From Amylostereum areolatum (taxonomy: Eukaryota; Basidiomycota; Agaricomycetes; Russulales; Stereaceae), in NCBI GenBank assembly GCA_012932865.1, contig SAXG01000033.1:310001-374000 (forward strand): a stretch of DNA of 64,000 bases. The letters are read 5' to 3'. The position numbers and the translations under genes were made by a program. The notes below the pieces were generated by a model. That model had not been told where the DNA came from and searched no databases. It saw only the letters and a program-made list of their open reading frames with translations. Each line of letters opens with the position of its first letter. Within the stretch, counting starts at the first letter, position 1. Of the stretch, positions 12,047-23,532 are shown in pieces.

Positions 12047-15000
12047 TTAGAATTCCACGTAACTCTCGAAATGCGGTCCTTCCGTGCCAACTGCAGGGTA
12101 CATTTGGCGGCGAGCGTTTATCCGAGCCTCCGCAACGCTGGCATCTTGGCCACGCGGCTCATAGAGATCTATACTCGAACGCGATCGCAAGAGAAGACTG
12201 CCGTAAGTAGCAACCTCCGTCGGACGGACTACGCCAAATGTGTCCGGGAATAAGCCCGCACACCATATATCATATGCAATAAATGCACCCTGGTCCGCGT
12301 CCAAACGTTCAGATGAATATCCGGCGGACCCTACGGCTATGGCGGGTTCCGGAGATGCTAGTGCGAAAACCATTCGAATGACGGGCTTTGCGGCATTCCG
12401 GGATGTCGACGAATACAGGCCGATTGAAAACGGATCCATAGAGTCAAACGCCCAGCTTTTGATATCAGTTGAATACGAGTTGTCATTCCTCACTTGAATA
12501 AGGATCGCCGAAATATTGCGGGGGTCGAGAATGTGACCAAAAAGGATAGGAATCAGGACATCTACGCCACGCTGGTTATTCGAGTAGATAGCGGCCGCTC
12601 CACGGGCGATGAGACCCGCAAGATATACTGTGTTGATCACGCCGGAGTCGTCAACCTTGACGAAGTGATTGAACCAGATGTAGCCATCCTGGAATGCTTG
12701 CCCTAGCGGCGTGTCGTGGGCTGTGTCGTCGATATACTCGGAGGGGCTGCTCGCGAAAACCCTCTTGTCTTTCAAGAGAGCGTCGAGGAACTCGACAACG
12801 GCAACAACACGCCTTTTAGTTGTTCCATCATTGTCCAAGTCCGTATTCCGCTCAAAACAAGTCCGCACGGCCGTGTTCTCCGCCGCGATGTCCCGGGCAA
12901 GAAGAAGGATCAAGGCTGCAAGGACTTCCCCGTGGGCGCCTGGGTTGACGTACGATGACTCGATCTGCTTGAGAAGGGCGCTTGGAGCCCAGTCCGACTG
13001 AAACATAGCCAACTGGGCGGCCTCGGCGAGCAAGGGCTCGGATGGAGATATCGTCGTGACCCTCTGGAATCCCGGCGTGGCCGAAAGGTAGAGTCGCATG
13101 TGGCGGGAAGCTTGTGTGCGCTCGACCTCCTGCTGTTCCCAATTAACGGTCTTGAAGTCAAGGCCTAGTCGTACAGCAAGACACGCGAGTTTCATATCAT
13201 CGTCAGGCCTGCCGCGTTCGGGCCTGCCGCATAATAGTTTTGTGAGAGCGAATCGTACTATGCTTCGTCGCGTATCAAGGCCGCCGCAATCATAGCGTGT
13301 GGCAAACCTGCCAGGAAGCGGAAAGTTAGTCTTGGATGGATAAACTTTTCAAAGGACCCACAATGCACGTCCAAGGTGCGCAATGTGTTGTGTTGACGCG
13401 ATGCGATCCAATGTCCACTGAGAATCACCGACCACCACCTTTTCGGAAAACTGGTCGAATCCGACCTCGGTGATCGGGTTAAATGTGTTGAGCCCGGATG
13501 GGAAACGGCTCGATGTAGGGGTAGGGTTGGGTGAGATCAAAGGGAAATCTCCAGCGGTCGAAAGGAAGACGGTGAAAAAGGGTTCCTCCCTGAGCTGACG
13601 CAACGGGTCTCGTAACTCGGAAAATAGAGTCCATTCTTCCCACGGGATGCGTTCCGTCAGCTGGCGAGCTTCATCAACGCATAGGACAGAAAGTAGGTGT
13701 CGCTGGCAAGCATTGTCCGGATCCAAAAACTCTCTAAGTCTGCTGGCGGCGCCTTTCACGCCATCCCCTGAGCTAACGCATGAGCAATGGATAAAAATCG
13801 CTGATGACTGGTTAAGGACATACCCTGCCTGATAGTATATATCTCTGTTAGGGAGCCGGCCGCGTGAGTAGCTTGACTGTGTTTTACGAACTACTCCATG
13901 ATCAGATACGCCACACTGTGCCAACACAAAGAAGCGTACTTCGCTAGCCATCTCACAGACTTTCGTATAGAACATATGGCGGTACTCGCCATACCACGTG
14001 GAGCTGCCACCCGTATTCATCTTCTCTCTAAACGCACTTGCCAACCTTGAAAGACGAAAAAGTGTAGCTTTGACAGCGGGTGTATCCCTCTCGACGGCGC
14101 CCATAGGAAGCTTCTCAGCGCTGAGAGTTCCAGTATCACTGATCCTTTGGGGCGGAATTCCTACTGAGACATGTTTAGCACGCGAAAGGCAGAAGAAAGA
14201 CGGCATGACACAGACGCTGTGGATCGCTCTGTATGTTCTCCAGAAACTCCCTTGTCATAGTCAAAAGAGCGTATAGGAATCCGTGATGTCGTTTCCTTGT
14301 GTACATGGCGTCCGAATCTCCAGAGGACGGGTGACCGATGCTTTCGTATATCCAGTCACGAGCAACTCGGTCCGGAGGAGGGTAAACTGTTCGAAGACGT
14401 CAGTGATGATGGTCTGGACGTGAAAACTGGGGAGATGACGAACTACCTCCTGGTTTAGATGCGAGACAAATGGGGATATAGACAACGTGCTTCGCGAGTT
14501 CGTCGTGAACGCGCGATTTACCGGTACCCGAAGACTGAACGTGCGGGACGAATCGAACATAAGGCTCGGGACTCCCTTCGAGGTTCAAGTAGCTCGTGAG
14601 TATTTCGTGTAGCAGCGAAGCAGAGTTTCCACGGAATGGAAATTTCCATGCGTTGACAGTAACTGTGATACATAACACCGCCATGTCAGAAATTGCGTAG
14701 ATGGTGTGGAAGACGCGCACCTGGATCAGGGTCGACGATACTGTTGGTATATCTATATCGAGCAGCGGCTCTGTAGGCTGTCGCCGGCATTGGACGAAGG
14801 ATGACTGGGGAAGGAATCGGGTTCTTATCCAATTCCGAATGATGCAGAGTGCACATACCAAGCAAGCGAAGAACTCTGAACGTCTTGTCGCACATTGCCT
14901 GATACGTCCACTTGACAATGTCTGGATGTTCCTTCACGATCCTGTCCAGTTCGTCAACGCATGCTTCCCGATCCTTCAGCTTGGGGAGAAGCGGAAACCC

Positions 15001-15573
15001 GCCAACGGTTATGACATTCCCGAGCACATAGTCTACCAGCACCGATTCCCACTCAGGGTCCACTTTACCATCCGCGTCGATAAATCGGCGTTTTTTCTTT
15101 TGAAGGCGTAACAGCGGTACGGAAGTCACTGTGCTTGTGACTACTTCGGCATCCAAAGTCTCGTGGTCTATTGATCCATCATCGTCGGCAAGCAGGGAGG
15201 GATCTGGGAAATAGTTCATGGCAAGCTCGAATCCGGATTCCATGTAACGAGGTAGGGCAAGTAGTGTGCGGGAGGTGGGAGGTTGGGACAGGTTGGGACC
15301 GAGCGGCGAGCCTCGCCGCTCGAACTCAGCCTGAAGCCAATCAATCCATCTCGGGCCTCGGCTAATCCCGATTGCGTGGAGCCGTGACCAGCTCAGTCTT
15401 CTTTTCCCCAACAGCCCTAGTCTAGTAGAATTCGTCGGGCGTTGATAGGCACCGCGGGCAGAAGTCCATTTTTGCGGAGTCGATAGGAGTTCGAAATGGG
15501 GGATAAAAGTACAAATATAGGAACGTCCGTGGATGTGATAAAACACGGATAAAATGACAAATATATGATGCAT
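12047..15573 (-). CDS. Crinkler-type NTPase-REase-like protein, tandem paralog
   Basis: Exons: 15573 (or 15243)-14859, 14804-14721, 14662-14447, 14386-14216, 14160-13940, 13890-13824, 13767-13362 and 13307-12047. Intron positions and phases match the neighbour at 8285-11678, and the fourth exon is 171 nt in both. All joins are in frame. Walker A is SSGTGKSR, Walker B LLSVLCVDEAR, and the nuclease core keeps GVDVLIPIL but reads QVR where the neighbour has QVK (codon 12490-12488), so the expected catalytic Lys is Arg. The start is uncertain: resemblance to the neighbour (PLGPNL, then FPDPSLL) begins upstream of the ATG at 15243, and the only earlier in-frame ATG is 15573, giving 1046 aa; 15243 gives 936 aa. 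Overall similarity suggests tandem duplication. It may be a functional or a nuclease-dead variant. Confidence 0.75.
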
Positions 15574-17203
15574 TAGGAAACGAATGACACTCTACTGAAA
15601 TGTGTACTGTCAGACATGCTCTTTCCGGGGACGAAACCCGTCAGAAATCAGATGTTTTGGGTGCAGGAAGGCGGTAAAATATCCGGTCTGATAGTACTTC
15701 TTTCGGACGGACATTACCGAAGACGAGAGCAGTCCGAAAGACCGAGTTTCGGATGGGTCTAGCTTCGGCCGAAGGACGTATGGAACTTAAAGTTCCTATC
15801 TGACATATCATCCATTAAGTGTGATCAGAAATAAAAAGTTATGTCACGATTTCAAACTGCTTTGGAAGGTTAATAAATGTAACGTTTCAAGCCCGTGGTG
15901 GCCGAAAGGTTATCAGGCCGAAACGAGATATTTTGAACACCATCCGCCCCAGCCAAGACCCGTATAAAACCCAACATTTCAAATCAATATATTTGTCAGC
16001 GCCAGCGCCAGCGTTCCAGCGCACAGCGACCAACGTCCGCTTGCAGTGCCGAGTGCTAGCGCAGCTCTCGCTGCTAGCCCGCGCTCCCGCTGCCAGCCCG
16101 CTCGCTCCCGCTGGTAACAGCTCCCTCAGCGACGCTAGCCTCTTTCAAAATGGTAATCAAGCGCGGTATCCAGCGTCAAGCCCTACATCCAGCCAATATC
16201 TCTCCCGGCATAGCGACGGCGGTCCGGCGGTCCTCACCTCTGTCCGCTCAGTGCTGGTCGGGTCCGTCGAGAAGTGTAGGTCACCTTTTAGGTACGCCGC
16301 TTCCATTCCATGGAACAATGTCACCACTCATCTTTCATTCTCAACGCGCAGAAGATTACAAGTAGGAGGCCTACAGCATGGGTCGTTCGCCACTCGCCAC
16401 CTCAGTTCTGCCCGGCACGCCCTCAGGCTTCAGCCTCCGCCCCCGCTGCTCAGCCTAACCCACCTCCACTCACGTCGCTTCCGAAACATGTCCATGCTCC
16501 TTAGTAATCATCCCCCCGGTCGATTTCTTCCCCCCCTCTTCGATACCATGGATTAGCCCGAGCGTCGTCCCTTTCCCAACTTTCCTGGTCCCCCGTCGGA
16601 TCGACATGTTACGAAGTACCTTTCATAATCTTTTTTTACCCCTCCCCCTACCGATTCGCATACCCTTCTCGTAGCGCTTACTGCATGCTTCCGTAACTCC
16701 TACCTTCCCCCGTTCACGTCGTCGCTCTCTCACACGCATATTCAGCATGTATCTTTTTGTTCTCACCTTATCCCCTTTCTTAATCTATTTATGTATTGTA
16801 TACTAGCATAGACCCGTGCATTGCACTCATTCAAGTAGCAAGGCTGTGGTGATTGTATTCAAATAAGCAACAAATAAGCATAACTAAGTACTAAGCATGA
16901 AGTGTAGAAGATTCAACTCGCAGTCCGATAGTAGGGAAACTGTAGCCGGGATGCCTACTGTACGCGGCCGACGTTAGGCAACGTCCCCTGTCCCCGGGGG
17001 TCGGTTGCGGTTGCCTAATTTGCGGGTTGTCTCCTGTCCCCGAGGCTGAGTTGCTTTCCGCTTACCCATGCTTAATTTTCGCAAAAAAAAGGTCAAAAAC
17101 CCTCAAGAATACGTCACCAGCGGCACCAAGTACGAAATCGACATGAGGTTCGCTCATATTGTATTTTGTTTTCTACAAACCGCCGCAGCGCTGCCAGCCT
17201 CAT
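15574..17203. other. Gene-poor region with a TATA box and a small ORF
   Basis: A TATAAAA sits at 15963-15969. The first ATG downstream (16150) opens a 71-codon frame, or about 51 codons if a 60-nt GTACGC...CGCAG intron near 16292-16351 is removed. Pyrimidine-rich sequence typical of a fungal 3' end follows to about 16800. The product is not recognised, and a non-coding or short-peptide transcript is equally possible. The stretch 16800-17203 is AT-rich with GTCCCC-containing short repeats and no gene. Confidence 0.3.
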
Positions 17204-17211
17204 GAGCTAAT

Positions 17212-17715
17212 AGGACCCCTGAAATTCCCTATAGAGCATTCATCCCAGGGTGACCTGTTTTCGGTGGTGCGCTGGGACAGAATTTGGGCCATTTTCGGTG
17301 ATTTACATGATAGATTTTTTCAAGTCAGCCGTTTTCAGTGGTTCTTAGACTATACATATCTAAAAATAGTCTAATTTCCCACGCCTTCGGCGTCGAGGTT
17401 TCCAGAGCAGAACTCTCATTTTATGCACAAGCTTGCTATAACATGCCTAGTTTGCTTCCATAGACCCATGGGAAGCAAAATATGCAAAATACTTGTGATT
17501 GGAACTGACAGATCCTCGGCGTGTTCAGATGCTTACCATTTTCGGTGGTGAAGATGGGACTTCGGACGGGCGGGTTCCTTTTCAGTGGTTCTTAGCTCCA
17601 ACATGTCGGCCCTACGGGGCCCATTTTCGGTGGAGAGTACCATACATAGGTTCCCATAAGGCCCAAATTTTCGGTGGTCCGAGATGAATCATTTATAGGG
17701 AATTTCAGGGGTCCT
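17212..17715. mobile_element. hAT-like MITE, 504 bp, with 8-bp target duplication
   Basis: The ends are inverted copies of AGGACCCCTGAAATTCCC, identical for 22 bp and similar for about 10 more. Direct copies of GAGCTAAT flank both sides exactly (17204-17211 and 17716-17723), the 8-bp duplication expected of hAT transposition. Inside are seven same-strand copies of TTTTCGGTGG or close variants, at about 17258, 17292, 17332, 17539, 17579, 17624 and 17668. Two of these extend into CAGTGGTTCTTAG. Such subterminal repeats often bind transposase. No transposase frame is present, so the element is non-autonomous. The intact ends and target duplication suggest a fairly recent insertion. Confidence 0.85.
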
Positions 17716-17723
17716 GAGCTAAT

Positions 17724-19781
17724 CAGCACTCAGTGACAAATAAGGTGGTCAGTGTGCACAAAACCTTGTATTCATATACAGATTCGTGTACAGTGTAATG
17801 GGCCAAAGCGTGAGGATGATCACTCGACGCTACATAGGACAGCTTTGGCCCTTTGGGAGAGCTCACTCACAAGAGGTTGCGTTGCCTAAAGTGGATGTCC
17901 CCCGTCCCCGAGGCCGGGTTGCCCTCCTCTACCCGCTCCCACGGTCATGTGACACCGGTTGCGAGTTGCCAAACTACAGCCGCCTACAGTAGAGGGGTTT
18001 GTGACGGTCCCAAATGCTCTCGCTCGTGTCGGGCTCTCTTGGCAATCTGCCATTTCGATAGCAGAGTGGGTTGTTCTGTTCCTTGAGGGTTCAGAGCTGG
18101 AGTCCTTGGGGGCGTAGGAAGCAAGTCGCCGAGGGCCGAGTAGGCCTGCGAATATGCAATGTCGATGAGGACATATCACCTGTGATATGGATAACAAAAG
18201 GATCAGTAAAGCCTTTACTATCACATTGATTGATACTGTATGCACGTACCATCTATGAAAGCTCCGTTCGAGGCTTGCTGGTTGGTTGGGTTCTTGCATT
18301 ATCGTGTCACCTGTCGTTGATTCGGACGTGGACGACACAATACAATGCTGTTGCGGACCTTCAGGATCCTGAGGATGTCGTTGTGCTCGCACTCAAGACC
18401 GGCGGTGGCCAATGGCGTCAGCCGAGGAAAGCTGTAGACAACAATATAGTAAGCAAGGACATTGATCAGTTTGTTAAGGTCAGTCATACCTGGACGGCCG
18501 TGTTCTCGTTCGCTTGCGAGGAGGTTGAATGGGCACTGTTTCTGGGGGCTGCATCTTGGACGGAATCAGTGGACCTGCGTTCCTGCTCGGTGCACCGTCC
18601 CAATGGCCAGCCAATGTCACCCCCAACTCGCATAGATTCTTCTGCACAAATAGTACATGTCAGTTCGTCTCGCAAGAGAGAAAGAAAATGCGCACATGAT
18701 CCAGATGAACGCACCGAGATGCACTGGATGCAGATGACAGGGTGTGCTGTACTGTGTCGTGTCGGGTCGGGTCGTGTCGTACATCACTCGAGCTCGGGAC
18801 CACCACGCCTCATCCGAGCACCGAGGAAATTTCCCGAAAAATCTCTAGATATATAAATAAATCCAATCAGGGGGGGTGGGAGCGACGCGGTCATCGTGAC
18901 CGAAGCGACAAAACACGTCCATGTTGCTGCACAAACATTGCTTTGGAGGAAAATTGATTTGAATTTGTTTTCTGATATACAAAGTAAAAGGTATAAGTAG
19001 GGCTGTGCCATGGAGGCTACTTTGACGCTAACGGCGGTGCGTAGAGGTGCCATAGAGAGTGGGAAGGTATGACGGTGGCCAAGTACGTGGTGGAGGTCAA
19101 GACGAAGAGCGACGCGGCGACCCGGCCGACGCGCAAGCCTAGGATGACGCAAGCAGCCACGTGCATTTGTCAACGCGACTTGTCACGCGTCGCGTTACGA
19201 TGACGTGGCTGTTGTCCCACAACCAATCAGAAAGCTCACTTGTCTCGCGGTTTGTGTCGTGACGTGACGCAGCGCTCCACCGCGTCTCTCTTTGTATTAA
19301 AGGATACAAGTAGGACAGATATGTATGACATCCGTACATGACGGGGATGGACATGATGAGCCCGATCGCTGCAGGGTGGTCGTCGAAAAGGGGTGTCTCG
19401 GCGAGGGGACCTGTGGATGATAGGCATGAAGGGATGCGGATAGGAGGAGTAGTATTAGAGACCAAAAGCACCAACGACCGCGACGAGGCTTTTACGCGTC
19501 GGCTGCGGGTGCCTCAGCGTCGTCCTTGCACGTTTGATGCTGTTGAGGATTTCGTATTACTAGAAGACAGACAAATAGTCCGAGACGGATGAGGTGCGTT
19601 GGGGGGAAGCTCGGTGACCCGACGCGACTGTGCAGACCGCAGGCCTCGAGAGCTCGACTCGAACTGACGAAGTAAAGGTGGCAGTCGCCCGTCCTGAGAG
19701 AAGATATATCAGAAACAAGTCAGCGCTGGCAATCAGGTAGAGGGCTAGAGGATGTGGCTAGAGGACAGTGCGGAAAGGTAC
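17724..19781. other. No confident gene; faint membrane-protein-like frames on the minus strand
   Basis: Minus-strand frames contain hydrophobic stretches, e.g. IGLIMSIPVMYGC near 19350 and LLILLLSISQVIC near 18200, and a segment near 18300-18487 vaguely like the DUF6534 membrane proteins common in mushrooms. They are in different frames and lack a convincing exon chain. A degraded multi-pass membrane protein gene is possible but not shown. Confidence 0.2.
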
Positions 19782-19985
19782 ATCCGAATCCTGGTAGAAG
19801 ACTTTGGACTCGTCAGTCGCCGCGTTGCGCTCCTCGACGCACGCTTCATGTTCTCGATCATCTCTGCGGGCGATGAATGAGCTTGTTGAGTGACACCACG
19901 AGGTGACCAGGTACGCACCCTCATAATGCTCAACCTGTTCAGCGAGCATGGCGAGATAGACATAATCTTCACGGGACCCAGGCAT
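19782..19985 (-). pseudogene. 14-3-3 protein remnant with a large internal deletion
   Basis: From the ATG at 19985 the frame reads SREDYVYLAMLAEQVEHYE, then an intact-looking 54-nt intron (GTGCGT...CGCAG), then EMIENMK. That is the conserved N-terminus of 14-3-3 phospho-Ser/Thr-binding proteins (about 36 residues). The next recognisable pieces, in a shifted frame, are VEERN and DESKVFYQ; in full-length 14-3-3 proteins these lie about 100 residues apart. Most of the protein is therefore deleted, including most of the ligand groove. Retention of the intron argues against a retrocopy. The CACTA-like element begins 180 bp upstream of the start codon. Confidence 0.75.
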
Positions 19986-20167
19986 CTAAAGAGGTGATCA
20001 GTGGCGCCTTCGAAACCATCAAAGGACGCGTCCCCGATGCGAATGGCGCACGGTATTGAAAGAGATGGGTTTGGAGAGGGAGTTGACGATGCTGGACAGC
20101 GAGGAAGACGGTGAGAAAGAGGGCAGGAAGAACGGCGGAAGCGGGATAAACGCACTGGGGAATGGTT

Positions 20168-21649
20168 CACTGCGGCGAACGGCGAGATTACTCCCGGGGA
20201 GAATCCGCTGGGAATGAGCAGATTCCACACAGATTCCGTGCAGACTCTAAGCAGATTACACCCCCCGGAGAACCTGTGGAGAATGGTCGAAATACGGCGC
20301 TGATTCCCAGCAGATTCCACACCGATCCCGCGCATATTACTCACAGGTCGTGTTCTGCTCGCATGATAACCCAATAGTTTTTAAAAACATATTTAACAGC
20401 AGTATCCCCCTGCTCCCCTCACATTCCCCTCCTTCGCATTCCTCTGCTCACAGGCGGCTGAGAAAAACGACAACAATGTATTAGATCTCGCATTGCATAT
20501 GTAGACCAATAACAGGCATGAGCGGAGTCTATCAAGTACTGTAGTAGATGTAAAGTGCGTGTGCCACGATGGAGGGTTACCCATTCATGACCCTCACGCA
20601 TACATCCAGCCCCACTTCCCCCGCGCAAACATCTATCCCAGCGCCATTGGAGGTAAACATGTCTATGATAACTGAGAAAGTCATCAGTCAACACTGCATT
20701 ACGCGAACCTCGAAGGAAGCGCACCGTCGTTTACGAGTGGGGTCCCAGCTGAAGCTCCATCTCCCAGTGTGGAGCAGAGTGTAGGGACTCGGAGGGGATT
20801 TTGTGGGTCTAGCAGTGCAAACAGATTAGTAAGATTGAGAAGACGGGCTTAAACAAAGTGTTGCCCACCTCGGAGAAGGGCTGTCTGTATATGTAGTGCT
20901 GTACTGCCTATGGTATAATCAATGAGGGAAAGGTGGAGTGATCGACTTAAGAGAATAAATGCGCACCTTATTGAGCCAATAAACAACCGTCTGGAGGGAT
21001 TTGATATCAGGGCTGATGCTATCAGAAACTATCAGGAAGGCGGGGAAGGGGATGGACTCCGAGGGAAGGGTGTGAAGCAACGTACGCTGCATCTTGTCTT
21101 CGCTGCCGCTTCAAATTTTCTGCTGGCGTAATCAATCGCACTTAGATAAACAGAATGGTTCGACGCACCACACGACTCGACACAGATGCCCGAAACACGA
21201 TACCCTTTGTAGCCTTCTCGGCTCTCTTTGCAGTCCGGTGTGCAGCAACAGTCAGTACTAGTGTAAACGAGTTTTTGAAGACTTACCATGGGTGTAGCGC
21301 TCGAGCAGGACGATAATCGGCCTCGTATAGTGGTGCGATAATAAATCGGGTGGAGGATGAAGGAGAACGAGATGGATGTGGGGAGGTAGAGAATCGCGTC
21401 GATTGAAGTCGCAACGACGCGACTTTTCTCACGGAAATAATAAGAGGGCTTACACGGGAATAAGTGCTCCAGCTGTGAAATTGGGCGGAAACTCGGGATA
21501 ATCTAGAGGGAACATTCTGAGAGAATCCGTGTTCTCTCTGCAAATTCTCCCTGGTAGAGAATCTATCCAGGATATGGTGAGAATCAGGAGGGAATCTGTT
21601 CATTCTACGTAGATTCTCCCCGGGAGTAATCTCGCCGTTCGCCGCAGTG
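20168..21649. mobile_element. CACTA-like non-autonomous DNA transposon (1482 bp)
   Basis: Both ends carry the same inverted repeat, beginning CACTGCGGCGAACGGCGAG and identical for 38 bp. The trinucleotide GTT flanks each end (20165-20167, 21650-21652). CACT termini plus a 3-bp target duplication are the marks of the CACTA/EnSpm group. Subterminal sequences rich in GCAGATTCC and GAGAATC motifs recur inward from both ends. Internal open frames on both strands are under 110 codons and show no transposase, so the element is called non-autonomous. A 3-bp duplication alone could arise by chance; the long perfect ends carry the call. Confidence 0.75.
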
Positions 21650-21652
21650 GTT

Positions 21653-23128
21653 GACGTGCAGCAAGAACAACACGTTTCTAGATTTATGTCTGCGAATTAG
21701 AGAGCCTATGAAACCAGGAACGGTTAGTCGATCCTGTGCACGACGCTGACGATGAGGGGCCTGAGCTACACAACATTGGAACTAATAGAAGGGACCTACT
21801 GACCTCGACGCCGAGTTCCGGCCGAGTCACTCTGTTGGTCGTCTTCACAAATTAACACGTAGAGCGAAGATCATGGTACTAGGCGATTCAGATGACATCG
21901 AGCCATGTGTAAGTAGCAAAAGAGTGGAACTTACTCGTTCCCTTCGCCTCGTATATCTCCAGGAGCGTGGGGAGGGTATAAACTATGAGCTCCTCGGTCG
22001 CGGCGGGAGGATATCCGCCGCGATCTCCTTCTCGACCTCGATCGCGGTGTTAACGGCCAGCATCCGGTAGACGTCCCCGACCTTGACCATGATAAACTTG
22101 CTTGTCACTAAGTCCCGGGCTATAGAATGCGGGTAAGATAGTACCTTGTAGCGAGGAAGGAAAGGGGGTATGTGGCTGGACGGGGGAGGAAAGGAATATC
22201 AGGGTTGAGATCGTTGAGAGTGCAGAGCGATATTCAGCGACGTACCCGCTACTACCCGGTTGATTTCATACTCAAACTCACGCTTACCAGCCCTATGTCC
22301 AGCATCCATCTCTCGTCCACTTCGCACCAGGTATCTCTTCATCGACCGCGATCCTACGCCGTCACCAACCTTGGGGGCCCGCGAACTTGGCCGTGAAGGG
22401 ATGAAGAGGAAAGAGGAGATGCACGAGTGGCCTTCTGCGCGGACAGAGAGGTGCGTAGGCATGAAGGAAAGAGATGCGTATGCGCAGAGGGGAGGGGGCG
22501 TGCGTAGGTCGAGAACCGTTGGCACAAGGGACATTCAGTCCAAGATGATACGGTCTTGGCGGGAGGGAGGCGGAGGCAGAGAAAGAGAAAGAGGTGGGGC
22601 GATAGTACTGTGGAAGTGGTGATGGTTCGGGTGTGGTGTAGCCTTTCAGCGCGCCGTCCAGAAGGGGTACTAGTGGGTTTGGTCGAGTTGATCGTGAAGC
22701 TGGAAGCCAGCTCGCCGTATCCATCTGGCCAGGAGCCGTAGAGCGTCTGGCGAGACGTAGAAGAAGAGACTTGGATGGGTAGCGGCGGCAAGACGGCAAG
22801 TTGGTGAATATTCGCGATCGAGGGGAAGAGGTTGCAATGACAGAGTTCCTCGGGACCTTGTCGTCGCCATCGTGCTTGAATAGTGACTAGGAAGGAGGGT
22901 GGAGGGTGGGAACGGAGGAGACGCCGTGATATAAGAGGCTGAAGACGCGATGCGGATACCTGCTCTCGACCTCGCTCTTGCTCTTTCTGTCGCGCGTCTC
23001 TTGCTTCCCTCCTCTTTTTTCTCGTCTTCGTCAACACCTTTTCCTCGACTGTAACTCTGAAATTCTCTTCCACCGCCGTGAGTGTTTGTTCAATTGCGAA
23101 AAACCTTCGTTCTTATCTCCTGGTTCAG
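21653..23128. other. No confident gene
   Basis: The longest frame (minus strand, 22354-23073) starts with a basic helix-like stretch and then turns into low-complexity Ser/Pro/Leu sequence without a domain. A GTGAGT...TTCAG intron at about 23078-23128 probably belongs to the 5' untranslated region of the gene starting at 23129. Confidence 0.3.
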
Positions 23129-23532
23129 ATGCTTCCAAAGATCACCATTCCCAAGGCCTTCATGAAAGATTTTCGGGGCTATATGTATGATGTGAGTGTC
23201 GCGTCCTGTTCTGGAAAGTAGGTGCTTACCTCGGATTCGAGTATCACGCCTTCGCCAAAGTCTACTCTGAGCTTGAGACGGCCATGCTTGGGACCCGCGC
23301 CTGGCCGCCGCCGCGTTTCGACCGACAATTCGGTCTTCGCATGGTGTATGGCAGGATCGTCAATAACAGCACCGAGCGGTACATCGTTCTTCGAGTGAAT
23401 AGAGGGGCCCTCCATCCCTCCCTCAAGGGGATCCCCGCCAACGCGATAGCCGGCGTCGCTCGCATTCAGATTTCAAAGCGCGGGTCCTTCAACGACTTTG
23501 CGGATAGGATTGACGAAAGTGTTGACAAGTAG
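23129..23532 (+). CDS. Small unidentified protein (117 aa, two exons)
   Basis: Exons 23129-23191 and 23242-23532 are joined by a 50-nt intron (GTGAGT donor, CTTAC branch, GAG acceptor), giving a 354-nt frame. The start ATG lies directly after a likely 5'-UTR intron acceptor. The product opens with IPKAFMKDFRGYMYDYHAF and ends with a charged tail (FNDFADRIDESVDK). There is no signal peptide, membrane segment or Cys cluster. Composition and codon use look coding rather than random. The family was not recognised and no function is proposed. The acceptor AG could alternatively be the TAG at about 23217-23219. Confidence 0.5.

Noticed and set aside
16960..17970. GTCCCC/GTTGCC-containing similar stretches on both sides of the MITE (about 16965-17055 and 17875-17965)
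   Set aside because: Same orientation and only short matches; not enough to call a larger element.
17886..18487. Membrane-protein-like frames, possible DUF6534 relative
   Set aside because: Hydrophobic stretches lie in different frames with no convincing exon chain.
22354..23073. 239-codon minus-strand frame
   Set aside because: Basic start followed by low-complexity sequence, no domain or splice support.
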